A DNA stretch of 64,000 nucleotides, taken from NCBI GenBank assembly GCA_930367215.1, contig OV884058.1, positions 217,042,208 through 217,106,207 of the forward strand. The letters run 5' to 3'. The stretch is from Pollenia angustigena (Eukaryota; Arthropoda; Insecta; Diptera; Polleniidae). Made by a program: the position numbers and the translations under genes. The first letter of the stretch is position 1; each line of letters starts with the position of its first letter. Below the pieces are notes generated by a model that was given only the letters and a program-made list of their open reading frames with translations, was not told the DNA's origin and ran no database searches. Shown one piece after another: positions 13,101 to 24,010 of this stretch.

Positions 13101-16100
13101 ATTATTTTGTTTTTTTTTTTTTCAAATGTCAATAACATAACATTTTTTGTAAGAGAGAACATGGAGAAGAGAGAATAAAATAAAAACAATTTATAATTAG
13201 AAATGATTTGGAAATTATCCAGGAAAAAAACTAAAACAATAGTACAATATTATTTGATTCTTAATTTGTAGCAATTAAATTACTAAATTATATATGACTA
13301 GAAATTTTTTATCATTTACATATTAATAAGAGTTAATTAAAATTAGTAAATTTTTTATGCATTAATTTCTATTTGAAAAGAAAAATTAAAAAACATTTGG
13401 AGTTATATTTCGTTGATATTAATAAAAAAAAAACAATTAAAAAACAAACATCAAATTTTTCAAAATTTCAGAGAAGTAAAATGTTGTTTTTAAATATTTT
13501 TAAGAAAATGAACACTAGACAAAAAGAGTAACGTAAAACAAAATGGAACTAATAAAAAAACTTAGTTGCTAAAAAAACCGTAAAAAATACATATAAATAA
13601 ATAAAACTATAAAACTCCTAAATTAAAATTTGGCATACAATTTATATAACTTTAAAATTGTTACAGAATGTGGAATGAAAGGGTGACTAAAAAATTAAAG
13701 CTGTCTAAATTGTCCACCAATTTCAAAATTGAAATTGGATGTGATCTGCTGCAAAGGCGAGTACTACGGGCATGCACCCGCGTCTCAGGGATGAATTCGC
13801 ACAACAAACATTCCGACGATGCTCCAAAGAGTCAATAGAGAGAACATATACCTACTTATGTATGTATGTACTTAATCACCCCTATCGTGAATAATTTTTC
13901 CCTCGTAATTTTTCCCCTTTTCACATATTTGCGATCATGAACAACTCCCATGAAGAATTGTAATTCAAAGGAGAAGGTAGGTAGGTAGGTAGGTAGAAAG
14001 GCCGGTGTGAAGTTTCCTTCACACCTTCACCCAGAGACCAATATGGTCCATTGTGACGCCTTAATTAGAGGTAGCCAAGAAGGCATAAGTAGGTGAAATA
14101 AGCAGCAGAAGCATAAGACAGATCCGAAAGATGGGTAGAAAAGAAAGGAAGGAAAAGAAGGTAAAGGACCAACCCCGAGAGAAATCCCTTAAACCAAATC
14201 CAAATCCGCCCTACGAGCGGTTAGCACCCAGTCTCCCCTCGCGCAGCCAGGCCATCCCCATTACGAATCCTATCAGATTCTCGAGTCCGCAACCCGAGAC
14301 ATCCCCTAATTCGCCCAGGAATCTACTGCCCAGCCACCTCAACCTGCTACCCTGCAGCCTGGGACAGTGGCACAGAAGGTGCTCAACTGACTCCAACTCC
14401 TCAGGGTCCTCGCACAACCTGCATATATCCGACAAGTCGGATCCCATCCTCACCGCCATCCTGCCTATCATACAGTGGCCCGTGATAATTCCTATCATGG
14501 TCCTAACGCAGACCCTGCTCCTGCCCAACAGCGACACCGAATCGGACTTCCTAAGCACCGGCCACAGTGTCCGCGATACCCGACAGTCCGTTCGGCTCCC
14601 CCAGGCCCGATTGGTCACGCTCGTTATCCATTCCCTAATTCTACTAAAATAGAAGCCCAATGGAGGCCTAACCGCCTCCACACAGTCAGGATCCTCCAAC
14701 TCTGAGCCCTGTCTTGCCAACTCATCAGCAATCTCGTTGCCGCCTATATCGCAATGACCCGGCACCCAGCATAACCTTAGCAGATACTCCCCTAAGGCTC
14801 CCCTCAGAGCCCTCCTACACTCATCAACCAGCTTGGAGTTCACATAACAGCCCCTTACGGCCATAAGAGCCGCCTGGCTGTCCACGTATATAGTGACCTC
14901 CGAGCCCCTATCAATGTTGTCCCTCATCAGTTCCACGGCCCTCCAGACCCCCAGAACCTCCGCCTGAAAAACACTGCAGTCGCCAGGAAGCCTATATGAC
15001 CTTCTTATGTTCAGATCCTCAATGTAGACCTCTGCACCCGTGCCCCTCATCTTTGAGCCATCAGTGAAAATAGCAAATCCACCAAATAATCTGCTCCTGC
15101 CCGACCAGCTCTCCCTAGAGGGCATTATTACCTCTGGCAACCGACCAAAATCCAAACTGGTGCCAACATAATCAGTGGATCCCGGCGGTCCCAGGCAATA
15201 GCCACCAGCCTCAAAGGAGAATAATAACGTGAAAAATTGATCACGGGAAAAAATTCCCATTATCGTGAAAAATTTTTTCCCTCGTTATTTGTTCACATTT
15301 CCCTTAGATTTTCTCACTTTATTTTGCTAGGGAACAGATCATGTATGTAAGTAGCTCCTCCTACAAATCGAATATTAAGGGTTAATAAGGCACAAACCGA
15401 TTTATTGCTCAACAAAATGCAAAACAACAGGTCGATTGGCTGCGGATTATGTGAAGCTTTCAATTGACTTGGTGGCAGAATTTTGGAAAATATTTTACTA
15501 CATAAAATTTAAAAAGTGCAAAACACTAACGTTGTAATCAAACTATCCCTCCAATACTAAATATTTTGCTTTATTATTTTAACTTTTCTTTAACATATAT
15601 ATATACTTGTATATTTATGAACAAAAATTTCATGGATTTTTAATATTTTTTAATCTTTTTTTTACATTCACTGGAACTGATAGCGTGAAAAATTTTTCAC
15701 ACGAGATTCACTATTGCTTTTTCCCCTTCGAGGGGAATGAAAATTTCATGGGAATAAAAATTCCACTTGTTATTCACGATAGGAGGAAAAAAAGTGAAAA
15801 AATGTTCACGGGAATAACAATTCCCCTTATCGTGAAAAATTTTTTCCCTCGTAATTTGTTCACATTTCCTTTAGATTTTCTCACTTTATTTTTGCTAGGG
15901 AACAGAACATGTATGTAAGTAGTTCCTCCTATAAATCAAATATTAAGTGTTAATAAGGTTAATGACAAACAAACCGATATATTGCTCAACAAAATGCAAA
16001 ACAATAGGTCGATTGCCTCCGGACTATCCGGACTATCCCTCCAATACTAAATATTTTGCTTTATTATTTAAACTTTTCTTTAAACTACATAGGTATATTC

Positions 16101-19100
16101 TTGTATATTTTTGAACAAAAAATTTCATAGATTTTTAATTTTTTGTAATCTTTCTTCTTTTTTTTACATTCACTGTAACTGATAGCGTGAAAAATTTTTC
16201 ACATGAGATTCACGATTGCTTTTTTCCCTTCGAGGGGAATGAAAATTTCATGGGAACAAAAATTCCACTTGTTATTCACGATAGGGGTGAATATGTTAGT
16301 CTACTTTCACACGTTTCATCTTTTGATGCTCAACTTCTTTTCAATTCCCTTTTAAAGATGCCAACATAATCACACGCAGCAATCGGTTTCAACTTTTTTC
16401 GGTTCAAAACAACAACAATTTCATTAACAGCGAATCAAAGAGAAAAAGAAAAGAAAAAAATTACATGCAGCCATTGCTGGCATATACCAACGAATAAAAA
16501 CACAAAGCGTACTGACCGAGTACAGGCATCTCTGTACTAACCCCCTTTCTTCTTTCTTCTCTCACCTAAAAACATAAGAGTTGAGCATCAAAAGTTGAAA
16601 CGTGTGAAAGTAGACTTAGTATAACTTCATGAACATAATTTAGCAATAATGCAATTTTTGGTATTTCTGGCCAGGACTGGAGTAACATATGTAATAAGAA
16701 ATTGTATTATTGAAAAGAAGAGTGGGCTTATCCACCTCAAGGTGTTTTTTTTATTAATTGTGCCAAAAAAGGATTAATTGTACCAGTGCAACAATAAAGT
16801 TTCGGTTGTACCAATTTGGTACAATTGTAACACAAAACCAGTGATATTATGCATTAAGAGAAATCACGATGGGTAGTGCAATGTGTGCAAACGATGGCAA
16901 AAATACACACATTTGCACAACACAACAACAAAATATTTGCAATTTGCTTTCTTACTTCGTTTGCACTAAAAAACCCAAAAATTAGTAGTGCATATTTGCT
17001 CAGTTGCAAACAAATGTAAACAATAACATTTGACATATTAAGCGCCATATTGGTTTTAAGACAACTTATAAAGTATTACATTTAAGTAGATTGAATTTAA
17101 ATAATTTAAAAAGAAAAAATTTATTTTAACTGAAAAATTGTGTATAATTGTAGACAAATGAAGATTTTTAACAGTGCTGCCAGAAATTTTTGTGTTGCCA
17201 GAAAATTTTTTCAGAAAAATAGCACATTTGCACAAAAAAATAAAAGTGGTATGCTCACGATCTATCAGAATTTGCCCTGCAAATTAACATATTGCAAATT
17301 TACACAACAACCATCGTGATTACTAGCCTTTGGTGGAGAAATACTGAATAATGTCACTCAGTAGTAAAAAAGCTCCGATAGTAGTTAATGAAAAACATGA
17401 AGTTTTTTTTTTAAAGATTTGCAACAATCTTCCATTTGTTATAATATCTATTGTATTAACTTGTTTTAGCGAAAACTAAATAAAAAAGTATTAATAAATT
17501 ATGCAGCAATTGGATTAATTACTTTCCTTGAAGCACAGAAGCAAGTACCTACTATTTGAATATACAGAACATGTTGAACTAATGATAGAGAGGAATATTT
17601 GTTTCGAATAAACGGACGTTTTTTATACTTTATCGAAAACCAAAAAGCCTTCCTTAAAGGTAGAAGTACATAACACGCGTTAGTGCGCGCGCGCTCTGTC
17701 GTCTTCTGTCAAAAAAATTAAACTAGTGCATTTTCATAGAACAAGCTACATGCAAAATATTTTGACGCGTTTGCGCCGGAAAGTTGGTTAACTTTGAACT
17801 TTTTAACGCGTTGTGTATTTTTGACAAGTAATCAGCTGACAATAAAAAGAATAATTTAACAAATTTGTGAATCATGAAAGAATTACTTATTGAAGAGCTT
17901 AAAAAAACATTCAATATTTATTTAAAAATAATAAATTCAATAAAATAACAAAATCTTGATATACTTTCGAACCCGTTTTTAATGCACAAATAAAGGCGCC
18001 CGTACACGACATGTATTTGTCATCTGACATGTCAAATTTTCAAGTCACATGTAATTGTTCATGTCTGTCAAAATTGCTGTTTTACATAAGGTTTATAATA
18101 TTCGGTCACAAACGTACATGTAATTTGCTTCTTACATTGTCTCTTGTTTTTTTTTCGCATTGTTATTGCAGAAACCAAAGTAGTTCTCGGTTTCAAAATA
18201 GCTTGCTGCCGCCACGAAAATATTTATTTGCGCCGTAAAATAATTTAGCCATCTTAACATTTTTTTCTTTTATTTTAAAGATACCAATTTAGAATTTTAT
18301 AATGAAACGGTTTTTATGTATATATTTACATAAATTCTATTCAATGGTAAGATGAGCATACATATCTTGGTATTGTAATATATTAACTTCAGCCGGCTAA
18401 TGATTCCGTCAATAGTTGACGCCGCTGCCAGTTTCTTCCCGGCATATATTTCTGATGTCAGATGGTTTGTTAGAAGAAAATAGAGCACGCTCTAATTGAA
18501 ATTTTGTCAGATGACTTTGCGTCTGACTTTTACAGAAGCAAAGTTAAAAAGGTAACACACGACATGTATGTGTTTTGCAGTGGGAAATTTGACATGTCAG
18601 ATGACAAAAGCATGTCGTCTATATGCTCCTTAAGTAAACAAATAAAAAACAACTGACAGGAATGGCTTTTATAACGCGTGTTGTGTAACTTGCAATTTTT
18701 TACGCGCTAAAGTTTTTAAACGCACGATACTCGTTGACGAACTAACGCGTGTTATGTACTTCCGCCGGCTTAAATCTAGTTTACCGACGCAGCTCCAAAT
18801 AAAAAAAAAGTACCTAGGTAGATAGAAAATTAAAAAATAAGAAGAAAAAATAAAATAAAAAAGTTGGCGGAAACGCTTAGTTTTCGAGTTATGGAGGTTA
18901 TATAAAAGTGTGATTTTCCACTACATTTTTATCTTTATATGGTCAATATTGGTATCATTTTAAAGCTTTTGACTTAGCGAAGCCGGTACTTACTATCCCA
19001 AAGAGGAGCAAAACCTTGCGCCCGGCCGAAGGCCGGCTATGCAGAGTAGCTTTACTTAGCGAAGCCGGTTCTTGCTATACCATAGAGGAGAAAATCCTTG

Positions 19101-20943
19101 CGGCCGGCCGAAGGCCGGCTATGCAGAGAAGCTTTAGTAAGCGAAGCCGGTATTTGTCATACCAAAGAGGAGCAAATCTTTGCGCACGGCTGATGGGTGG
19201 CTATGCAGAGAAGCTTTAGTTAGCGAAGCCGGTATTTGTCATACCAAAGAGGAGCAAATCTTTGCGCCCGGCCGAAGGCCGGCTATGCAGAGAAGCTTTA
19301 CTTAACGAAGCCGGTTTTTGCTATACCATAGAGGAGAAAATCCTTGCGCCCGGCCAAAGGCCGGCTATGCAGAGTAGTTTTACTTAGCGAAGCGGGTTCT
19401 TGCTATACCATAGATTAGAAAATCCTTGCGCCGGCTATGCAGAGAAGCTTTACTTAGCGAAGCCGGTTTTTGCTATACCATAGAGGAGAAAGTCCTTGCG
19501 CCCGGCCGAAGGTCGGCTATGCAGGAGTGTTTTCGTTTGCGACGCCCATGTTTATAATTTGATTACGTTTGTATTACACTTTTATTTAAATAAACTACAT
19601 ACTAACCTGGTGCACTTCTGAAATATTTTGATGTAAAATGCAAAAAGAATGTAATGTGAGGTAAAGAGATAGTAATTTTCAAATAAATTTTGTATATCTA
19701 AAAAGATATGGTCAAAAGCTTTGAAATTATACCAATATTGGCCATATAAAGATAAAAATGTAGTGGAAAATCGGACCTTCATATAAAAACTTAAAACGTC
19801 CATAACTTGAAAACTAAGCGTTTCCGCCAACTTTTTATTTTATTTTTTCTTCTTATTTTTCAATTTTCTATCACCCTGGGTTATTTTTTTTTTTTTTTTA
19901 TTTGGAGCTGCGTCGGTAAACTAGATTTGTTCCCTTCCGCCTTAACAGCCCCTCTCTATTACGAACAAAAAGTTTTCATCAAATTTTAAATTTTTTTAAA
20001 AATACAACCTTGCCAGTACAAATTGTTCGAACTCGTAAATTATTTCTTTCGAATCGAAATACGGCAGTAACCCTTCTGGTGATGACAATAAAAAATTTAA
20101 AGATTTTAAAAGAAACAATGTAGGTATATGAGGTTGGAGCATCTTTCAAAGATGTAGAAAAATGTTGTAGTAGGTACATAACTCATAGTACTGAGGATAC
20201 GGCCGGATATTTGTTGCCAAACCGGTGCATGGAACCGAATTCAGTGAGTGTAGAAAAAAATTAAAAAATATAGTTCTTTAGCCCTGTACAATTCTTATGA
20301 GAAATGAGCAAGTGTAGAAAGACTAAATTAATATTTAAAAATGTTTATTCTTATTTTTCCTAATTTTTTTTATAGGTTACCTATTAGGTAGGTATATAAT
20401 TTAATATTTTTCAAGTCAATAATTTTTAAAGACAAAAATTTGAAAAGCACAAATATGCCCTCAGAAATTCATTTTTTTAAAACCACCCTGCTTAACAACT
20501 TTTTAGTTCAAAATTGTATGCCATGTATTCTTTTCTTTAAAAAAAATTTGTTAAATAAAAAAAAATTTTTTTTTGGTTAAAAAAATATAGACCTAAAAAT
20601 AAAAGAAAAAAAATCATATACATACCGGTCCACCACGTTGTCCTCGGTTACCCATATTGCCACCACGAGGCATATCCAAAAGGGAAGGGGGATTTTGATT
20701 GCGGAAAAGATTATTCAAAAGATTATTGGCCAAACTGATGGCTTGGGCATTCATGCCTTGACCACCGCTACCGCCACCACCTTGGCGCATATTGCCACCA
20801 AAGTTACCGCCAGCATTTTGACCTTCCCAAGGGGACATGTTCATGTTGCCACCCATGCCTCCACGATTGCCACCTGCCATGGGACCACCACCATAATTGT
20901 TACCGCCAAAGTTGCGATTACGGTTTTGATTGCGGAATGCCAT
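5706..20943 (-). CDS. Pep: Pep (Protein on ecdysone puffs), joined from three coding exons
   Basis: Nuclear zinc-finger protein. In Drosophila, Pep is known as a nucleic-acid-binding protein of active ecdysone-induced puffs that associates with hnRNP complexes. Coding exons are 20943-20626, 11419-11205 and 7170-5706. The splice phases agree (phase 0, then phase 2), and the join is 1,998 nt, or 665 residues plus stop. Layout: residues 1-106 are Gly/Asn/Arg-rich; 107-178 are basic and RG-rich. Four fingers of the C-x2-C-x10-12-H-x5-H (U1/matrin-like) kind lie at about 193-215, 265-285, 296-318 and 466-488. Glu-rich acidic stretches lie at about 366-418 and 518-613, followed by an RG-rich tail ending RGRGRYNRY. 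Both introns are large and filled with transposons. The family call is by recognition of the finger region and N-terminus. The exon joins are inferred and need transcript data. Confidence 0.9.
7384..7710. mobile_element. MITE, family A copy 2, carrying a nested palindromic MITE
   Basis: The ends GGGGTGTGCTGGAAATCGAA and TTTCAATTTCCAGCACACCT match the 4393-4608 copy. About 110 bases at 7511-7624 form an internal palindrome starting GGCCATTTTCACCAAGTTCA and ending TGAAAATGGCC, apparently a second MITE inserted in the loop. It sits in Pep intron 2. Confidence 0.8.
8608..8746. mobile_element. Hairpin MITE with TAA duplication (Harbinger-like)
   Basis: Ends CTGCCTGTTTGTAGAACGCG and its near-exact inverse, with arms of about 60 bases. 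Flanked by TAA at 8605-8607 and 8747-8749. The related ends CTGCCTGTTT also bound 22203-22553 and 21602-21672. Confidence 0.85.
9415..9705. repeat. Dispersed fly repeat inside the hAT element
   Basis: Runs from AACAAGTAAGAAAGTATAGT (near 9420) through GATACCCTACACCACATTAG to a GTGGTGGTGGTATAAA-like end near 9697. The phrases 'kaagtatagtcgg' and 'taccctacacca' recur across fly noncoding DNA in my experience. I cannot give a firm family. Confidence 0.4.
9770..9990 (-). pseudogene. hAT transposase C-terminal (hATC) relic
   Basis: The minus strand reads KLLSLPWSNAEVERVFSQVN then NIVKSNLR, which matches the hAT C-terminal dimerisation domain (L-P-x-S-x-A-x-x-E-R-x-F-S). No long open frame remains upstream; the rest is frame-broken. 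It lies inside the hAT element with verified TSD, which supports that classification independently. Confidence 0.75.
10281..11200. other. Pep intron 2, distal part: no feature seen
   Basis: AT-rich unique-looking sequence with A- and T-runs. No coding segment, no inverted repeat with clear ends. Short open frames on the minus strand near 10915-11200 simply extend the exon 2 frame past its donor and are not supported. Confidence 0.6.
11205..11419 (-). CDS. Pep: Pep coding exon 2 (residues 107-178)
   Basis: Preceded on the minus strand by an AG acceptor with a T/A-rich tract, and followed by GTAAGC, a good donor. The reading frame MVNRGGPGGNRANN is continuous with exon 1 in phase 0. It encodes an RG/NR-rich then lysine-rich linker (KKLLAKNANNKKKDSASGDKK). 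The exon is 215 nt and ends two bases into a codon; the third base is supplied by the first base of exon 3. It is an island of balanced base composition in about 13 kb of AT-rich intron, which supports it being a real exon. Confidence 0.85.
11420..13880. other. Pep intron 1, proximal part: no clear gene or element
   Basis: Very AT-rich intronic sequence. I see only homopolymer runs and a short CATCATCAT stretch near 12890, and a GC-richer patch at about 13740-13830 that I cannot assign. Confidence 0.6.
13976..15210 (-). mobile_element. 5'-truncated GC-rich LINE with 11-bp TSD
   Basis: Exact TCAAAGGAGAA lies at both ends (13965-13975, 15211-15221). Reading the minus strand, the element ends in a (CCTA)n-type tail (GGTAGGTAGG on the plus strand at 13976). 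Its base composition is far more GC-rich than anything nearby, a sign of recent arrival or of an unusual donor family. Only the 3' part of a LINE is present. Confidence 0.85.
14211..15210 (-). pseudogene. LINE RNase H domain plus C-terminal zinc knuckle (partial)
   Basis: One open frame of about 330 codons, open at its 5' end where the element is truncated. RNase H catalytic positions are all visible: Asp in FTDGSK, Glu in FQAEVLG, Asp in IYVDSQAA and Asp in GNEIADELA, with the usual WVPGH before the last. Downstream, CRLC...HLLCHCPRL forms the Cys/His cluster common after RNase H in I/LOA/R1-group LINEs. No reverse transcriptase remains. The frame is uninterrupted, so insertion is probably recent. 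A long plus-strand frame at 14131-14652 is its antisense shadow. Confidence 0.85.
16299..16615. mobile_element. MITE, family B copy 1, TTA duplication
   Basis: TIRs GTCTACTTTCACACGTTTCA and its inverse TGAAACGTGTGAAAGTAGAC (with one mismatch). Flanked by TTA at 16296-16298 and 16616-16618, as in PIF/Harbinger. The 57399-57703 copy is the same sequence in opposite orientation. Confidence 0.9.
16862..17321. mobile_element. TIR element with AATCACGATGG ends
   Basis: AATCACGATGG at the left is matched by CCATCGTGATT at the right. Inner inverted segments around TGCAAATTTGCAC-like words continue the symmetry. TSD not resolved. No coding region. Confidence 0.6.
17657..18771. mobile_element. TIR element with GAAGTACATAACACGCGTTAG ends, containing another MITE
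   Basis: GAAGTACATAACACGCGTTA at 17663 is exactly inverted at 18742-18762. Inside, 17995-18630 is itself bounded by inverted ACGACATG...TCATCTGACATGTCAAAT segments, so a second MITE is nested. Related TCTGACATGTC-type words occur at 22030-22130 and 52505-52575. No coding potential beyond chance. Confidence 0.7.
18772..19928. mobile_element. Long-TIR element with an internal 82-bp tandem array
   Basis: About 190-base inverted arms begin AAATCTAGTTTACCGACGCA and end TGCGTCGGTAAACTAGATTT. The arms share CTAAGCGTTTCCGCCAACTT and GTAGTGGAAAATC. The centre holds a GC-rich tandem array (18975-19525). It abuts the element ending at 18771. No transposase. The structure recalls foldback or array-bearing Helentron elements, but neither class is established. 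Confidence 0.75.
18975..19525. repeat. Seven tandem copies of an 82-bp GC-rich unit
   Basis: GCGAAGCCGGT..TTGC starts a unit at about 18975, 19059, 19140, 19223, 19305, 19387 and 19458. Each unit contains AAAGAGGAGCAAA or its variant, then the hairpin CCGGCCGAAGGCCGG and CTATGCAGAGAAGCTTTA. One unit is shortened to about 70 bases by loss of the hairpin. Composition is strikingly GC-rich against the flanks. Confidence 0.9.
19990..20620. other. Pep intron 1, distal end: repeat fragment then nothing recognisable
   Basis: 20015-20080 matches the dispersed repeat at 1465-1600 in inverse orientation. The remainder is AT-rich without clear structure. Confidence 0.5.
20626..20943 (-). CDS. Pep: Pep coding exon 1 (start codon, residues 1-106)
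   Basis: Begins at the ATG for MAFRNQNRNRNFGGNN and encodes a low-complexity Gly/Asn/Arg/Met-rich domain of the kind found in hnRNP-like RNA-binding proteins. It ends after a Pro codon at a GT donor (GTATGTATA on the minus strand), leaving phase 0. Without splicing the frame reads three more codons and stops. An acceptor-like CTTTAG lies about 35 bases upstream of the ATG, so the first coding exon probably starts inside a slightly longer exon. The start is chosen because it opens the conserved N-terminus and the reading frame upstream of it is not coding-like. Confidence 0.85.
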
Positions 20944-20977
20944 TTTTTTATTTGAGTTATTTGAAGCTTGTTGTAGG

Positions 20978-21084
20978 CTAAAGTTATAAAAGATATGAGA
21001 TAGGTATATGAAAATATACTATGATGATTACAGAAAAATGTAAGCAATTTATTAAGTACTAAATATTATTAAATAAAAGCATAC
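20978..21084 (-). other. Pep: Probable short 5'-UTR intron of Pep
   Basis: On the minus strand, CCAAG|GTATGC (donor, exon end at 21085) and CTTTAG|CC (acceptor, exon resumes at 20977) bound a 107-nt AT-rich interval ending 35 bases before the Pep start codon. Size and signals fit a small fly intron. No coding potential is involved, so this is a splice-signal inference only. The upstream limit of the leader exon and the transcription start are unresolved. Confidence 0.4.
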
Positions 21085-21601
21085 CTTGGACACATTGTTG
21101 TAAAGGAGTTTTAAGCGCACACAATTTTTGTCAAATTAAATAAACGAATTAACAAATAGCCAAATACCTATTATTGTAAAAACTTAACAAATTTTTAAAT
21201 AATTAAATTACTTTTTTACTCGTATTTAGTATGTACACTTTATTTTTTTTAATTCCTTCCCTCAATACAATACAGAATCTTAAATACACTTATACACACA
21301 TAAACATAAAGAACGGAAGAGCGAGTTGCTAACTATTACAGAGTTCATAGAACACTAAAATAGCGAGTAAATTTTAAATATTAGAAAAGGACTAAAACAA
21401 TAGAGTAGGTAAATAAGGAAAAAAAGGAGAAATTCTGTGTACCTATATAAAAACTAGGGGTTAATTTAAAAAAAATCTGTATACAAATATCTAAATAGAT
21501 GTAAGAAAATGAAGAACATAATGGAAGGATAAACATTAGCTTGAAAAAGGATAGCACATAGATACATAAGTGTATGTAAAATGTATATACATACGCATTT
21601 A

Positions 21602-21672
21602 CTGCCTGTTTTTTAATTTAAAAATTTGTTTTTACGCTCGTGAGTCTTGCGCTCGCCATTGAAAAACAGGCA
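21602..21672. mobile_element. Very short hairpin MITE (CTGCCTGTTT ends)
   Basis: CTGCCTGTTTTTTAA at the left and GAAAAACAGGCAG at the right, 71 bases in all, sharing end sequence with the 8608-8746 family. No exact TSD. Confidence 0.5.
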
Positions 21673-21787
21673 GAAAGTTAATATTATATTACTTTACATC
21701 CCGTTCTTTACAAACAAACTCTATTTTCGAACAACAAAAAATTTCATGTGTACACTTGATTTCGGCTTTGTTGACTTGTTATTTTAA

Positions 21788-21845
21788 CATTGCGTTTACA
21801 TTTGCCAGTACTGGCAAGACAGTAGCAATACATTCGAAATTTTTT
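21788..21845. repeat. Fragment shared with 61925-61960 and 62505-62552
   Basis: TTTACATTTGCCAGTACTGG followed by CAAGACAGTAGCAATACATT recurs, in both orientations, near the ends of an inverted-repeat element around 61.9-62.6 kb. Confidence 0.6.
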
Positions 21846-22202
21846 ACTAATCCTTAACATTTTCCAACTGTCTTGTGTAATGTCAAGAAAATTAATTTAG
21901 TCACGAAGTAGATTTTGTTTTGTATGGGAAATCTAGTAAAAAACAACTAGATTTGGCTCGAAATCTCGTAAGTACTAGATTTTGCGTAGGTGAAAATGTA
22001 GTATAATTGAAAAATTTTACACTGCTAATTCCATCTGACATTTACAGAAGCAAATTTGTTTGCGTTTACACGACCATGTATGCATTTTGCATCTGACATC
22101 AGACTTTTGCAAGTCATTTGTTTGTGACGGCCCATATCATTATTTATTTACACATACCTATTCTTTAAAAAAAAAAATCCTTATTAACTGATATACAATT
22201 AA

Positions 22203-22553
22203 CTGCCTGTTTAACGATATCCAACCAAAGTAGGTATATTTACACAAGGTAAACTCGTTGGCCCATATAGTTGGTACCTTATTTACGTCAAATTTCGTGT
22301 ATATGAGAAAAAATTTGTACATGTGTGCGTTAAATTGTTTTTGTTTTATATAAAGACAATTTTGACAATTTGGTACCTTTTATAGAGCAGCATGTATACA
22401 CTCCCAAATGAGTCTACCTTGTGTAAATATACCTTGATATCGAACGTCATCGTTCGCATAGAAAATTACAATCGAACATTGTTCGAAGCTTGTTTTTGTT
22501 TTAATTGTAATTTTCTTTGCGAACGATGACGTTTGAAATCCATGAACAGCCTG
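22203..22553. mobile_element. Harbinger-like MITE with TAA duplication and nested MITE
   Basis: Left end CTGCCTGTTTAACGATATC, right end ACAGCCTG, TAA at 22200-22202 and 22554-22556. An inner pair, AGGTATATTTACACAAGGTA and TACCTTGTGTAAATATACCT (about 22231-22436), marks a second element inserted within one arm. Confidence 0.7.
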
Positions 22554-22559
22554 TAAAAG

Positions 22560-24000
22560 TCAATAAAAATATATGTACATAAATAATTTGAACTATGTAC
22601 TTTAGGTTGTCAGATGAAACCAAAAATGAACGCGTGAAAGCAAAAAAAAGTTAAAAACGTTCTGTATTTGCAGGCATGTGTAATTACATACAATATGGGG
22701 GATTCACACGGTAGTCATAAATATGAAAAAGGTACCTAAGTACATGAGGCTGGTGTGGCGACCGCTTGAAATTTAGATTTCTACTGTTAAGTTATGGCGA
22801 ATCAATGAAAACAGCAATAAAATTTTTATTTTGTTTGAAACAAAACTCTTTTTTTAATAATTGTGAAATATTATTTAAGACATTATGACCTTGTTAATCC
22901 CCCAATAGATTTTATATCTGACAAACAAACTGCCAAATACAGATCGTGTAAAAGCACTTTTGAGAACACGTTGATGAAAAAAAAAACACAATACATATTG
23001 CATTTTTTTTTTTTTTTTTTTTTGGATGGGTAAAAATTGGTTAAACAAGTCCAGTTTACAGCAGATTTATTAAAAAAAATTAAAACAATTTTTATTGAAA
23101 ATGAATTCCACTCTTTATTAATTTCGATCAATGCATATCATTTAAAAATTAACCTTTTTAAACCGCCGCCATATATTTTAATAAAAACTAGACTAACCTT
23201 TATAAAACACGTTTTTAAAATAATTATCAACTTGTTCACGTTTTGCTCATTAAATACTTTTTTAATTCTAACCCAATGTAGAGATCATTAACACCGGCTT
23301 TTATCCATAAAATAATAAATATGGTACGCGAAAAAGCAGATAGAAAAAATATGTATAACATAAAAACCAACGAGTAAGCAGCAGAAAACAACCAAACAAA
23401 ATGGCGCGCAAGAATGAGTGTGTAAATTTAACAATGAATGGAGAAAAATGCTCGATGACGTGCTAATTAAATTAATACATACATACATTTGTGTAAATGT
23501 ACCATGGTGCAAATATTAAGATATTTTATTAAACAAAGCCGGCCGGTTAATAAGTTTAAAAAAACTTGTCCAAAAAAAAAAGCTTATACAACTATTAAAA
23601 TACAATATATTATATTTTGGCCTCTAAGGCTTGATATTGCATAATTGAATGAAATAAATAAATAAATAAATAAATAAATAAATTTCTATGGTTAAATTTC
23701 GTATATTAAACTACATCAGATATAAAATTAGCGCAAACTGTACCACAAAAAAAACATGTTTTCTACCCATTAAATGTGTACCCATTTCTAGAACTTTTTA
23801 TTGTTCACTAAAAGAAAAACGAACTTGAAAAAAATGTGACTAGAAACCCGAAACGAATGAATGAAAAAAATGGATGAAAGATGTTATATAAGAAAAAAAT
23901 TATTTTACTAAATTACTACATTTAATAGGCAATCACATTTTTCTTGAAAATTACACACGAGTCATTTTACACTACAAGGATTTAAAATATATGTATTTTA
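22560..24000. other. Intergenic or distal Pep leader intron: no gene seen
   Basis: AT-rich, with a T-run near 23005 and an (AAAT)n microsatellite at 23650-23681. Short open frames on both strands show no recognisable protein. Confidence 0.55.
23650..23681. repeat. (AAAT)n microsatellite
   Basis: About seven uninterrupted AAAT units. Confidence 0.9.
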
Positions 24001-24010
24001 TTTTTCTTAC

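Larger units (their letters stand above)
13885..16290. repeat. Unclassified repeat, about 562-bp tandem unit, interrupted by a LINE
   Basis: The segment beginning ATCGTGAAAAATTTTTTCCC and continuing TAGATTTTCTCACTTTATTT, GGGAACAGA..CATGTATGTAAG occurs at 15270 and again at 15832. A later part, TACATTCACTG..ACTGATAGCGTGAAAAATTTTTCAC, occurs at about 15665 and 16165. The second unit has a deletion of roughly 100 bases. A third, partial start (13885-13975) is separated from the rest by the LINE at 13976-15210. The units are rich in short hairpins of GTGAAAAA/TTTTTCAC. Confidence 0.75.

Noticed and set aside
14131..14705. Plus-strand open frames over the LINE RNase H region
   Set aside because: Antisense to a well-supported RNase H frame; Pro/Ser-rich and without motifs.
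18975..19525. CRISPR array
   Set aside because: The units are contiguous 82-bp tandem repeats without unique spacers, in a eukaryotic transposon context.
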